Assembly: GCA_023436685.1 (NCBI GenBank)
Contig: JAEZIL010000057.1
Coordinates: forward strand, 1 to 7,512
Direction: 5' to 3'
Length of the DNA stretch: 7,512 nt
From: Bacteroidota bacterium
Lineage (GTDB): Bacteria; Bacteroidota; Bacteroidia; Chitinophagales; Chitinophagaceae
Shown here: positions 1 through 6,259 of the stretch, piece after piece
Layout: the number at the start of each line of letters is the position of its first letter
How positions within the stretch are numbered: position 1 is the stretch's first letter
The notes under the pieces: model-generated
The model's input: the letters and a program-made list of their open reading frames with translations, nothing else
What the model was told of the DNA's origin: nothing
The model's database searches: none
Position numbers and translations under genes: made by a program

Positions 1-1585
1 CAGAATATCTTTTAAGAGCCTTTATAATGTAAACAGCACAGATAATACCTTGTTGAGGGAAGGCCATGATTTTGATTATGGAGCGGATGTAAGATCTTAT
101 CAGTTAGGCTTCAAGTCAAACAAATATGGTACTGTACAACTAATGGGCTCTCACTTCCTGCCAAGCTCGAAACTTAAAGTAAACTGGGCAGGTAGTTATG
201 TTAACTTAAAACAAGATCAACCCAATTTGCGCCGCCTGGAATATAGGAAGTCTGATGGTGACTCAGTATACCGCGCAACTATTCAAAACTTTCTTCCTTC
301 TTTAAGGTCAGCAAGTAAATTCTATTCTAATTTAAATGATAATATAGGTTTAGGCAGTCTTGATGTTTCCCGCCAGTTTACCGCATTGGGTATGCAAAAT
401 ACTATTAAGGCTGGCTATATGCTGCAAGCTAAGGATAGGATATTCAATTCAAGGCCGTTTGGTATGGTCGGTAATTCGCCTGACCTGAGTACGCTACCTG
501 CTGATCAGATATTTGCACCCGGGAATATTAGAGCCGATGGTTACAATATATCAGAATTGAGCGATAAGGATTATGATTACAGTGCAAGCAGTATGCTGAA
601 CGCAGGCTTTGTAATGCTTGATAACCAGATAAGTGATAAATTCAGGTTAGTATGGGGCGTGCGTTATGAAAACTATAGCCAGATATTAAATGGCTTCCGT
701 AGCAACCAGCCGGTAGAGGTGAATACTCAGATCGGCGATTTCTTACCTTCTGTAAACTTTACTTACAAACCTAGCAGCAAAGTAAACTGGAGGTTGAGCG
801 CGTCGCAAACAGTTGTACGTCCCGAATTCCGCGAATTGTCTCCGTTTACATTCTACGATTTTGAACTATTGGCTGCCGTGCAGGGTAATCCCGATCTTGA
901 AAGAACAAAAATATTGAACCTGGATGCCAGGTACGAGCTTTATCCACGTGTAGGCGAGCTTATAACTGTTGGCGCATTCTATAAAAGGTTTACTAACCCT
1001 ATTGAGCAGTTCTTTAACGAATCTGGTGTAAATACTATCTCGTTTACCTACGGTAATGCTAAAAGTGCTACCAGCTATGGTGCCGAAATAGAGTTCCGTA
1101 AAAAGCTGGATGTACTTGGTGGTGACGCACTGAAAAATTTTACTGCCTTCGCCAATGCTACCTACATATTTAACGATGTACAGTTTGATATTAAAGGCGT
1201 TAATGGCGATGAGATAAATGCCGACCGTCCTATGCAAGGACAGTCGCCCTATGTAATAAATGGCGGATTGCAATTTGATTCTGAAAAAAGCGGTACCAGT
1301 GCTTCTGCATTATTCAACGTAATTGGCCGCCGTATATTTCTTGTAGGTAACGAACAGAATCCAAATATCTGGGAAGCGCCACGCCCTTTACTTGATTTCC
1401 AGATATCACAAAAATTGCTGAATAAAAAGGCCGAGATAAAACTATCATTAACTGACATACTGAATAAAAAGGCAAATTTTTACCAGGATAAAAATGAGAA
1501 TGGTAAGTATGATGCCGCTGACTTCTTGCGTATTTCAAGAAGGGTAGGTACCAATGTATCGCTATCATTTTTGTACAATTTCTAG
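1..1585 (+). CDS. TonB-dependent outer-membrane receptor, C-terminal part (5' truncated by window edge)
   Basis: The reading frame is open from base 2 with no stop before it, so the gene starts off the left edge; the TTG at base 50 is only an internal Leu codon. The 527 visible residues are the transmembrane beta-barrel of a TonB-dependent receptor: alternating aromatic/polar strands, a conserved Bacteroidota-type stretch (ASQTVVRPEFRELSPF, then GNPDLERTKILNLDARYE), and a final strand ending in Phe (LSFLYNF), the usual outer-membrane protein terminus for BAM assembly. Signal peptide, plug and any carboxypeptidase-like N-terminal domain are outside the window. Such receptors import bound substrates through the outer membrane using TonB energy; the substrate cannot be told from here. 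Near the C-terminus a DKNENGKYDAAD segment (1487-1522) resembles a calcium-binding loop. A same-strand lipoprotein follows 85 bp later with no clear terminator between, suggesting a functional pair. No SusD-like gene is visible. Confidence 0.93.
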   Translation, partial: RISFKSLYNVNSTDNTLLREGHDFDYGADVRSYQLGFKSNKYGTVQLMGSHFLPSSKLKVNWAGSYVNLKQDQPNLRRLEYRKSDGDSVYRATIQNFLPSLRSASKFYSNLNDNIGLGSLDVSRQFTALGMQNTIKAGYMLQAKDRIFNSRPFGMVGNSPDLSTLPADQIFAPGNIRADGYNISELSDKDYDYSASSMLNAGFVMLDNQISDKFRLVWGVRYENYSQILNGFRSNQPVEVNTQIGDFLPSVNFTYKPSSKVNWRLSASQTVVRPEFRELSPFTFYDFELLAAVQGNPDLERTKILNLDARYELYPRVGELITVGAFYKRFTNPIEQFFNESGVNTISFTYGNAKSATSYGAEIEFRKKLDVLGGDALKNFTAFANATYIFNDVQFDIKGVNGDEINADRPMQGQSPYVINGGLQFDSEKSGTSASALFNVIGRRIFLVGNEQNPNIWEAPRPLLDFQISQKLLNKKAEIKLSLTDILNKKANFYQDKNENGKYDAADFLRISRRVGTNVSLSFLYNF

Positions 1586-1623
1586 TACTTAAACATCACT
1601 TTTTGTTTACACTCCGTTAATCA

Positions 1624-1650
1624 TTTGATAACATACCCATACCAACTTTG
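1624..1650 (+). promoter_or_regulatory. Weak candidate Bacteroidota promoter for the beta-helix lipoprotein gene
   Basis: CAACTTTG (1643-1650) matches the Bacteroidota -7 consensus TAnnTTTG at all but the first base. A TTTG at 1624-1627 could be the -33 box, but the 15-bp spacing is shorter than the usual 17-23. It would give a leader of roughly 15 nt before the ATG at 1671. The gene could equally be co-transcribed with the receptor upstream, because no convincing terminator separates them. Confidence 0.3.
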
Positions 1651-1670
1651 CATTCAAATAAAAACGTAAA

Positions 1671-3014
1671 ATGAAAAAATTTCTATTAGCACTTTCTGCA
1701 TTTGCCCTTATTGCAACTGTGTCTTGCAAGAAAACGGAACCAACAGAGCCAAAGGGCCCTGAAGAAGATCCTAACGGATACACATTAAGCACAGACATCA
1801 CTTCAGACAGAACATTGGTTGCGGGTAAAACATATACATTAAGCAATCTGGTTTATGTGAAAAACGGCGCTACTTTAACTATACAGGAAGGCGTTACTAT
1901 TAAAGCAGCTAAAGGTAAAAACGCTTTAGTAGTAACAAGGGGTGCTAAGATAAACGCAGTAGGTACAGAATCTTCACCAATTGTATTCACTTCAGGCGAA
2001 GCAGCGCCTTCTTATGGCGACTGGGGTGGTATCGTGATTCTTGGTAAAGCAACAGTTAATTCTGTTTTCAACGGTCAAAGTGGTACTGGCGAAATTGAAG
2101 GCGGTGTAAACAATTCAAACGGTGATGGTTTATACGGTGGTAATGATGATAATGATAACTCTGGTAAACTGAAATATGTGCGCATAGAATATGGTGGATA
2201 TCCTTTCCAGCCCGATAAAGAATTGAACTCGTTAACACTGGGTGGTGTAGGCCGTGGTACTGAAATAGACTACGTACAATGCTCTTATGGTTACGATGAT
2301 GCTTTCGAAATGTTTGGCGGTACAGTTAACCTGAAACACATTATTGCCTACAAAGGTCTTGATGATGAATTTGATTGCGATAACGGTTACCGTGGTACAG
2401 TACAATTTGCTATCTCAGTACGTGATAAGGATCGTGCAGATATCTCAGGTTCAAACGGTTTTGAGCAAGATAACGATGCCAGCGGTTCAGAAACAGCTCC
2501 GTTCACAGCGCCGATATTTGCTAACGTAACGTTGATAGGCCCAATGCAAGATGCAAATACTACCATTCATAAAGACTTCAAGCGTGCTGCTCACCTCAGG
2601 AGAAACTCTCGTACTTCTATCTATAACAGTATCCTGATGGGATATCCTACAGGTATCCTGATAGATGGTTCTAAAACTGCTACAGCTCTGAAGAATTCTA
2701 CAATGGAGCTTAAAGGCATAGTAATAGCAGGTATGAAGAAAGCTGTAGATACTGCCGGTACTTCCAGCATAGGCTTTGGTGTTGAAGAGCTGACTGCTAT
2801 ACTTACAGCAGGAAGTACAGAAATGAAACAAAATACTTCTGATGCGGGTCTTACCGCTCCGTATGGTGCCGGTAGCGCATTCAACCCAACTCCTGCTTCA
2901 GGTTCAATGGTGTTGACAGGTGGAGTTGCCCCTAAAGGTGGCGCTGCAGCTACAACGTACAGGGGTGCAGTAGGTGCTGGTGATACATGGTGGAAAGGCT
3001 GGACTAAATTCTAG
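1671..3014 (+). CDS. Predicted lipoprotein with right-handed beta-helix fold (receptor partner candidate)
   Basis: This is a 447-residue protein of no assigned function. Residues 1-19 form a lipoprotein signal (MKK, hydrophobic core, then TVSC with Cys19 as the lipidated residue), followed by a Lys/Glu/Pro-rich tether (20-36). From about residue 57 the chain shows beta-helix rungs: GATLTIQEGVTIKA, a GDWGGIVILGKA motif (117-127), IEGG, an Asp/Asn-rich loop (158-163), LKYVRIEYGG, and YGYDDAFEMFGGTVNLKHI. The end, YRGAVGAGDTWWKGWTKF, is a recognisable C-terminal cap of this family, so the protein looks full length. There is no type IX secretion C-terminal domain. From memory, such proteins are common in Bacteroidota beside TonB-dependent receptors and are sometimes mislabelled as transporters in databases. 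An outer-membrane, possibly surface-exposed, location and a ligand-binding or accessory role for the upstream receptor are inferences. The start is fixed by the signal peptide. No Shine-Dalgarno is visible, which is normal for the phylum. Besides Cys19 the only cysteines are 204 and 236. Confidence 0.85.
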   Translation: MKKFLLALSAFALIATVSCKKTEPTEPKGPEEDPNGYTLSTDITSDRTLVAGKTYTLSNLVYVKNGATLTIQEGVTIKAAKGKNALVVTRGAKINAVGTESSPIVFTSGEAAPSYGDWGGIVILGKATVNSVFNGQSGTGEIEGGVNNSNGDGLYGGNDDNDNSGKLKYVRIEYGGYPFQPDKELNSLTLGGVGRGTEIDYVQCSYGYDDAFEMFGGTVNLKHIIAYKGLDDEFDCDNGYRGTVQFAISVRDKDRADISGSNGFEQDNDASGSETAPFTAPIFANVTLIGPMQDANTTIHKDFKRAAHLRRNSRTSIYNSILMGYPTGILIDGSKTATALKNSTMELKGIVIAGMKKAVDTAGTSSIGFGVEELTAILTAGSTEMKQNTSDAGLTAPYGAGSAFNPTPASGSMVLTGGVAPKGGAAATTYRGAVGAGDTWWKGWTKF

Positions 3015-3038
3015 GCATAGATTTCATAATAGACGTAA

Positions 3039-3068
3039 TAGGCGCTCCTTTAGGAGCGCTTATTTTTT
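3039..3068 (+). terminator. Rho-independent terminator after the beta-helix lipoprotein gene
   Basis: GCGCTCCT (3042-3049) pairs perfectly with AGGAGCGC (3052-3059). The stem extends outward by a G-U, an A-T and a T-A pair (3039-3041 with 3060-3062), and a run of six T follows (3063-3068). The tight TT centre probably opens to a TTTA tetraloop. The orientation of the T run shows it serves the plus strand. The hairpin lies over the last codons and stop of the convergent cca gene, so on the minus strand it also sits at the 3' end of cca, but without a clean U tract there. Confidence 0.88.
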
Positions 3069-4471
3069 ATACCCAGTTCCTCTGCTTTTTGTTGCACAAA
3101 GTTATAAGCAGCCTCATAGGTATTAGGTATTACGCCATCCAGAATAGCCTCGCGAACAGCAGTCTTAAGTGTGCCAACATCGCGCGAAGGAGGTAGATTG
3201 AACAAGCTCATTATCTCTTCACCACTAATTGGCGGCTGCCAATTGCGCATACGGTCGCTTTCTTCCACTTCTTTTAGACGTTCTTTTACCAATTCAAAGT
3301 TCTCGAGGTATCTTTTAACCTTTTGTTTGTTTTTAGATGTGATATCACTTTCACATAATATCATTAAGTCTTCCAGGTCTTCACCTGCATCAAACAACAA
3401 CCTGCGCATGGCCGAGTCGGTAATGTCTTCTTTTGTAAGGCTGATAGGGCGTAAATGTAAATTAACCAGCTTGGCAACATACTTCATCTTTTCATTTTGT
3501 GGCAGCTTAAGCTGCTTAAAGATGCGGGGTGTCATTTTAGCGCCTACCACTTCGTGCCCATGAAATGTCCAGCCATGCCTTTCTTCAAATCGCTTGGTAG
3601 CGGGTTTGGCTATGTCGTGCAGTATTGCAGCCCAACGTAGCCAAATATCATTGCTACGAATGGCTACATTGTCCAGCACTTGCAGCGTATGGTAAAAATT
3701 ATCTTTATGGCCTTTCCCTTCTATTATCTCTACTCCTGAAAGGTCGGTTAGCTGTGGGAATATCAGGGCAAGCATGCCGGCCCTATAGAGTAGATCAAAG
3801 CCAATGGAAGGTTTAGGCGCAGCAACTATCTTGTTCAATTCATCGGTAACACGCTCTTGGGATACAATTTTTATGCGCTCTCTGTTACGAGCTATTGCTT
3901 CAAAGGTTTCGGGTAATATTTGAAACCCAAGCTGCGTGGCAAACCTTATACCACGCATCATGCGTAGCGGGTCATCAGAAAATGTTATGTCAGGGTCAAG
4001 CGGTGTGCGTAAAAGTTTATTTTTTAGGTCTTCCAAGCCATTAAAAGGATCTATCAGTCGTCCAAAATCATTTTGGTTTAAACCAACGGCCATGGCGTTT
4101 ATAGTAAAGTCGCGCCTGTTCTGGTCGTCTTCTAATGAGCCTTTTTCTACTACAGGCTTTCGTGAGTTAAAATTATACGATTCTTTACGGGCACCAACAA
4201 ATTCAACATCTAAACCATTAATACGAAATTGAGCAGTACCAAAGGTTTTAAAATAGTTTACTGTAGGTTTTTGGGGCAGTAGCATGGCCACTGCCTGTGC
4301 CAGTTCAATCCCATTACCATCACATACTATGTCAATATCTTTCGTAGGGCGGCCTAAAATCTTATCGCGCACGAAGCCGCCTATCAGAAAGCAGTTGGTT
4401 TGCAATTGAGCGGCAGCCTGAGATATTTTTTGAAATAAGGCTAATTCTTCTTCTGAGCAGCTAATATCCAT
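3050..4471 (-). CDS. cca: CCA tRNA nucleotidyltransferase with HD domain
   Basis: This enzyme adds or repairs the 3'-terminal CCA of tRNAs from CTP and ATP without a template; it is cytoplasmic. With the start at 4471 ([13 protein letters not shown]) it has 473 residues. The class II nucleotidyltransferase core is clear: GGFVRD (31-36), the metal-binding D45-x-D47 pair in [15 protein letters not shown] (119-127), the nucleotide-template motif [12 protein letters not shown] (166-177, the EDxxR equivalent), and ERVTDEL (206-212). An HD domain follows: His261, the His285-Asp286 pair in ILHDIAKP, and His304/His306. A conserved C-terminal segment GEEIM...NTYEAAYNF completes it. The frame can extend to an ATG at 4528, adding 19 residues and overlapping tsaC by 35 bp. 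I prefer 4471 because the added residues (MMMVAWKY...) look unlike the family and are read from the tsaC 3' end in another frame; no ribosome binding site decides it. A poly(A) polymerase is the alternative, but it is less likely in this phylum. It is probably cotranscribed with tsaC, 22 bp upstream. Confidence 0.93.
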   Translation of the reverse strand: MDISCSEEELALFQKISQAAAQLQTNCFLIGGFVRDKILGRPTKDIDIVCDGNGIELAQAVAMLLPQKPTVNYFKTFGTAQFRINGLDVEFVGARKESYNFNSRKPVVEKGSLEDDQNRRDFTINAMAVGLNQNDFGRLIDPFNGLEDLKNKLLRTPLDPDITFSDDPLRMMRGIRFATQLGFQILPETFEAIARNRERIKIVSQERVTDELNKIVAAPKPSIGFDLLYRAGMLALIFPQLTDLSGVEIIEGKGHKDNFYHTLQVLDNVAIRSNDIWLRWAAILHDIAKPATKRFEERHGWTFHGHEVVGAKMTPRIFKQLKLPQNEKMKYVAKLVNLHLRPISLTKEDITDSAMRRLLFDAGEDLEDLMILCESDITSKNKQKVKRYLENFELVKERLKEVEESDRMRNWQPPISGEEIMSLFNLPPSRDVGTLKTAVREAILDGVIPNTYEAAYNFVQQKAEELGIKNKRS

Positions 4472-4493
4472 AACGTACTGCAAAGCTAAAAAA

Positions 4494-5057
4494 TTAGGCA
4501 CGCAATATTTCCAGGCTACCATCATCATTGATTTTCACAAGTCTGGATGGTGCTTTTATCTCATTGTCTTCTTGCCTGTAGGCAACAATGTAATCTACCC
4601 TCTGCTTTATTGTTTCAGAAATGTCACCAAACGTTTGGGGGGTAGGTTGGCCACTTATATTGGCCGAAGTTGAAATAATAGGCCTGCGCAACCGTTTTAT
4701 CAAAGCCTTACAAAAAGGGTCGTTAGTTACACGAATGGCTATTGTGCCATTATCGTTAATTGCATTTTCAGGAAACTCCAGGGCACCATCGTACACTACA
4801 GTCGTTGGCCTGTCAAAATTTTCAAGTATATCTATTATATCCGGGTGAGGGTTAGCCACATATTGTAAAATATCTTTGGGTTCGGCTAAAAGAACTATAA
4901 GGCTTTTATGTTTGGGCCTGTCTTTAATATCGAATACTTTATTTACAGCTTGCTCGTTCAATGCATCGCAACCTATTCCCCATACAGTATCTGTAGGGTA
5001 CAGTATTGTACCTCCTTCGCATAGTGTTTTTATGCAATTTGATATATCTGGCTCCAT
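4494..5057 (-). CDS. tsaC: L-threonylcarbamoyladenylate synthase (TsaC/YrdC/Sua5 family)
   Basis: The enzyme makes threonylcarbamoyl-AMP from Thr, bicarbonate and ATP, the first step of N6-threonylcarbamoyladenosine (t6A37) formation on ANN-decoding tRNAs; TsaB, TsaD and TsaE then transfer the group. At 187 residues it is a stand-alone YrdC domain with no Sua5 C-terminal domain. Visible family motifs are [18 protein letters not shown] (15-32), the K45-x-R47 nucleotide-site motif in [17 protein letters not shown] (107-113), and [11 protein letters not shown] (126-136). The usual PGPLT-like element reads [10 protein letters not shown], which I take as a lineage variant. The start MEPDISN is well placed just ahead of the domain; upstream is only a weak AGG-like element, and a candidate promoter lies about 40 bp away. 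It heads a two-gene minus-strand unit with cca, so both genes serve tRNA maturation. Confidence 0.94.
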   Translation of the reverse strand: MEPDISNCIKTLCEGGTILYPTDTVWGIGCDALNEQAVNKVFDIKDRPKHKSLIVLLAEPKDILQYVANPHPDIIDILENFDRPTTVVYDGALEFPENAINDNGTIAIRVTNDPFCKALIKRLRRPIISTSANISGQPTPQTFGDISETIKQRVDYIVAYRQEDNEIKAPSRLVKINDDGSLEILRA

Positions 5058-5094
5058 ATTTGCCTGATAAAGGTAGGCTGTGAGTTACGAATAA

Positions 5095-5124
5095 AAAATC
5101 TAAATTTGGCAAGTGCTTAACAAA
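5095..5124 (-). promoter_or_regulatory. Candidate promoter for the tsaC-cca unit
   Basis: Read on the minus strand, TTTG (5124-5121) is followed after 18 bp by TAGATTTT (5102-5095). This fits the Bacteroidota TTTG-N(17-23)-TAnnTTTG pattern with one mismatch at the last base. Transcription would start near 5090, giving a leader of about 30 nt before the tsaC ATG. The assignment rests on consensus matching only. Confidence 0.4.
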
Positions 5125-5140
5125 CCATAGCATGTTTGTT
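5119..5140. repeat. Short dyad in the divergent promoter region (possible operator)
   Basis: AACAAAC (5119-5125) and GTTTGTT (5134-5140) are perfect inverted copies separated by 8 bp. Each arm carries a TTTG on the strand pointing outward, so the dyad overlaps candidate -33 boxes of both divergent transcripts. It could be an operator or simply the product of two mirrored promoter boxes; a 7-bp dyad can also occur by chance in A/T-rich DNA. Confidence 0.3.
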
Positions 5141-5161
5141 GGAGTCTATATATTAAATTTG
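5135..5161 (+). promoter_or_regulatory. Candidate promoter for the DUF1573 gene pair
   Basis: TAAATTTG (5154-5161) is an exact match to the Bacteroidota -7 consensus TAnnTTTG and would give a leader of about 25 nt before the ATG at 5193. The nearest TTTG (5135-5138) is 15 bp upstream, a little closer than usual for a -33 box, so the -7 element carries most of the support. Confidence 0.5.
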
Positions 5162-5192
5162 TGAACTTCATTATTATTTAAACTATCAAGAT

Positions 5193-5717
5193 ATGAAAAA
5201 AGCAATCCTATCCTTAGGACTTGTACTTATGAGTGCGGCAGCTGTAGTAGCGCAAGAGAAAAAAGCAGTTAAAGCTACACCATCAAAAACACTTCCGGCT
5301 ACTGTAGCGGCTAAGGCTAATACGCCAACATCTACTGTTGTACAGCAATCGGCAAATTTGACTCCTGAGAACATGGCTTTTAAAACGGAAGTACACGATT
5401 TTGGAACAATTGCCGAAGGGCCTGCTGCTGAATATGAGTTCACTTTTACTAATACAGGTAAAGAGCCAATTATAATACAACACGTTCAGGCTTCTTGCGG
5501 TTGCACAACGCCATCTTATTCTAAAGACCCGATATTACCTGGTAAAACCGGGGCTATTAAAGCCTCTTACAATACGGTTGGCCGCCCTAATGCATTTAGC
5601 AAAACAATCACTATTACTTCGAATGCGGGTAATAAAGTGCTAACTATAAAGGGTAACGTAGAAAAAGCACCTGAAAGTTCTGTGCCTCAAAAATCATCAA
5701 TGGTTAAGACCAACTAA
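5193..5717 (+). CDS. Secreted DUF1573 domain protein (first of tandem pair)
   Basis: This 174-residue exported protein has a Sec signal peptide (MKKAILSLGLVLMSAAAVVA, likely cut before Gln21). A low-complexity linker rich in Ala, Thr, Lys and Pro spans about residues 22-60. One DUF1573 domain spans about 62-156: VHDFGTIAEGP, YEFTFTNTGKEPIIIQ, SCGCTTP, PILPGKTG, ITITSNAGNKVLTIKG. The fold is expected to be an Ig-like beta sandwich, and the function of the family is unknown. Cys102 and Cys104 of the CGC motif are the only cysteines in the mature chain. There is no lipobox and no type IX sorting domain, so a periplasmic location is most likely. The long linker is absent from the paralogue 34 bp downstream; it could span peptidoglycan or hold the domain away from a partner (inference). 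It is the first gene of a probable two-gene operon ending at the 6193-6224 terminator. Confidence 0.9.
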   Translation: MKKAILSLGLVLMSAAAVVAQEKKAVKATPSKTLPATVAAKANTPTSTVVQQSANLTPENMAFKTEVHDFGTIAEGPAAEYEFTFTNTGKEPIIIQHVQASCGCTTPSYSKDPILPGKTGAIKASYNTVGRPNAFSKTITITSNAGNKVLTIKGNVEKAPESSVPQKSSMVKTN

Positions 5718-5751
5718 TTTTCTTTAAATAAACATAGATAAACAGAAAGCA

Positions 5752-6174
5752 ATGAAACAATTTTTTCTTACACTAATGGTTGTTGCAGCAACAGCTGTAG
5801 GTGCTTATGCCCAACCCGAATTTAAGTTTAAAGGTGGCGATACACACGATTTTGGTACACTGAAAGAAGGACCAGTTGCCACTCACGTTTTTGAATTTAC
5901 AAACATTGGCAACGAACCACTGATCATTCAAAATGCATCAGCTTCTTGCGGTTGTACAACCCCTGATTGGCCTAAAGAACCTATTTTGCCAGGCAAAAAA
6001 GGAAAGATCACTGTAAAATATAATACACAGGGCCGCGTAGCTCCTTTCAATAAAGATGTGTTCATACAATCGAACGCTAAAAAAGTGGACAATAAAGAGC
6101 GTTATGAACTGCACATTAAAGGAACTGTAATTGCAGCTCAAAATCCTGCCGAGTCTTCAGACAAAAAGAACTAA
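5752..6174 (+). CDS. Secreted DUF1573 domain protein (second of tandem pair)
   Basis: This 140-residue paralogue of the preceding gene has a signal peptide (MKQFFLTLMVVAATAVGAYA, AYA/Q cleavage before Gln21). The mature chain then goes almost directly into the DUF1573 domain (about 22-127): THDFGTLKEGP, HVFEFTNIGNEPLIIQ, SCGCTTP, PILPGKKGKI, ELHIKGTV. The C-terminal tail is polar (PAESSDKKN). The two copies share every landmark motif, including the paired Cys66/Cys68, and share 14 identical bases over the SCGC codons, which supports descent by tandem duplication. It lies 34 bp after the first copy with no terminator between, and AGAAAG before the ATG may help initiation, so cotranslation from one mRNA is likely. 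Function is unknown; periplasmic location is inferred. Confidence 0.91.
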   Translation: MKQFFLTLMVVAATAVGAYAQPEFKFKGGDTHDFGTLKEGPVATHVFEFTNIGNEPLIIQNASASCGCTTPDWPKEPILPGKKGKITVKYNTQGRVAPFNKDVFIQSNAKKVDNKERYELHIKGTVIAAQNPAESSDKKN

Positions 6175-6192
6175 AGTGTTTTATAGGATATT

Positions 6193-6224
6193 AAATAGCC
6201 TCGCATTGCGAGGCTATTTTTATT
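6193..6224 (+). terminator. Rho-independent terminator after the DUF1573 pair
   Basis: AAATAGCCTCGC (6193-6204) pairs perfectly over 12 bp with GCGAGGCTATTT (6208-6219) around an ATT loop, and the downstream side continues as TTTTTATT. It lies 18 bp after the second DUF1573 stop codon and isolates the aminotransferase gene from the operon before it. Confidence 0.93.
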
Positions 6225-6247
6225 AATGGTATTATGTTTCCATTTGC

Positions 6248-6255
6248 TAATTTTG
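6248..6255 (+). promoter_or_regulatory. Candidate -7 promoter element directly before the aminotransferase start
   Basis: TAATTTTG is an exact TAnnTTTG match ending only 4 bp before the ATG at 6260. If used, transcription would begin at about the A of that ATG, giving a leaderless or nearly leaderless mRNA. No TTTG lies at the expected -33 distance; that region falls in the preceding terminator's T-rich flank. Confidence 0.45.
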
Positions 6256-6259
6256 CGCC

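Noticed and set aside
50..52. TTG at the beginning of the first reading frame as the true start of the receptor gene
   Set aside because: The frame stays open back to base 2 with receptor-like sequence (FKSLYNVNSTDNT) and the rest of the receptor is missing, so the gene is cut by the window edge rather than starting here.
866..1458. Antisense reading frames inside the receptor gene
   Set aside because: Their translations resemble no known family, they lack start context, and they lie wholly opposite a strong coding frame.
1591..1608. AAAC...GTTT near the end of the receptor gene as a terminator
   Set aside because: Only 4 A/T-rich base pairs with a large loop and no T run after the stem; too weak to call.
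2344..2884. Additional frames on both strands inside the beta-helix lipoprotein gene
   Set aside because: These are by-products of the main frame's codon use, with no domains, signals or separate promoters.
3171..4232. Plus-strand frames opposite cca
   Set aside because: The minus-strand frame encodes all nucleotidyltransferase motifs in order; the opposite frames show no recognisable protein features.
5101..5108. A second TAAATTTG as another plus-strand promoter for the DUF1573 genes
   Set aside because: It has no -33 partner upstream and lies about 85 bp from the ATG, with a better-placed identical element at 5154-5161; it also overlaps the opposite-strand tsaC promoter candidate.
4621..5133. 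Frames opposite or overlapping tsaC, and the minus-strand frame at 4939-5133
   Set aside because: The tsaC frame is fully accounted for by YrdC motifs; the others lack any family signature.
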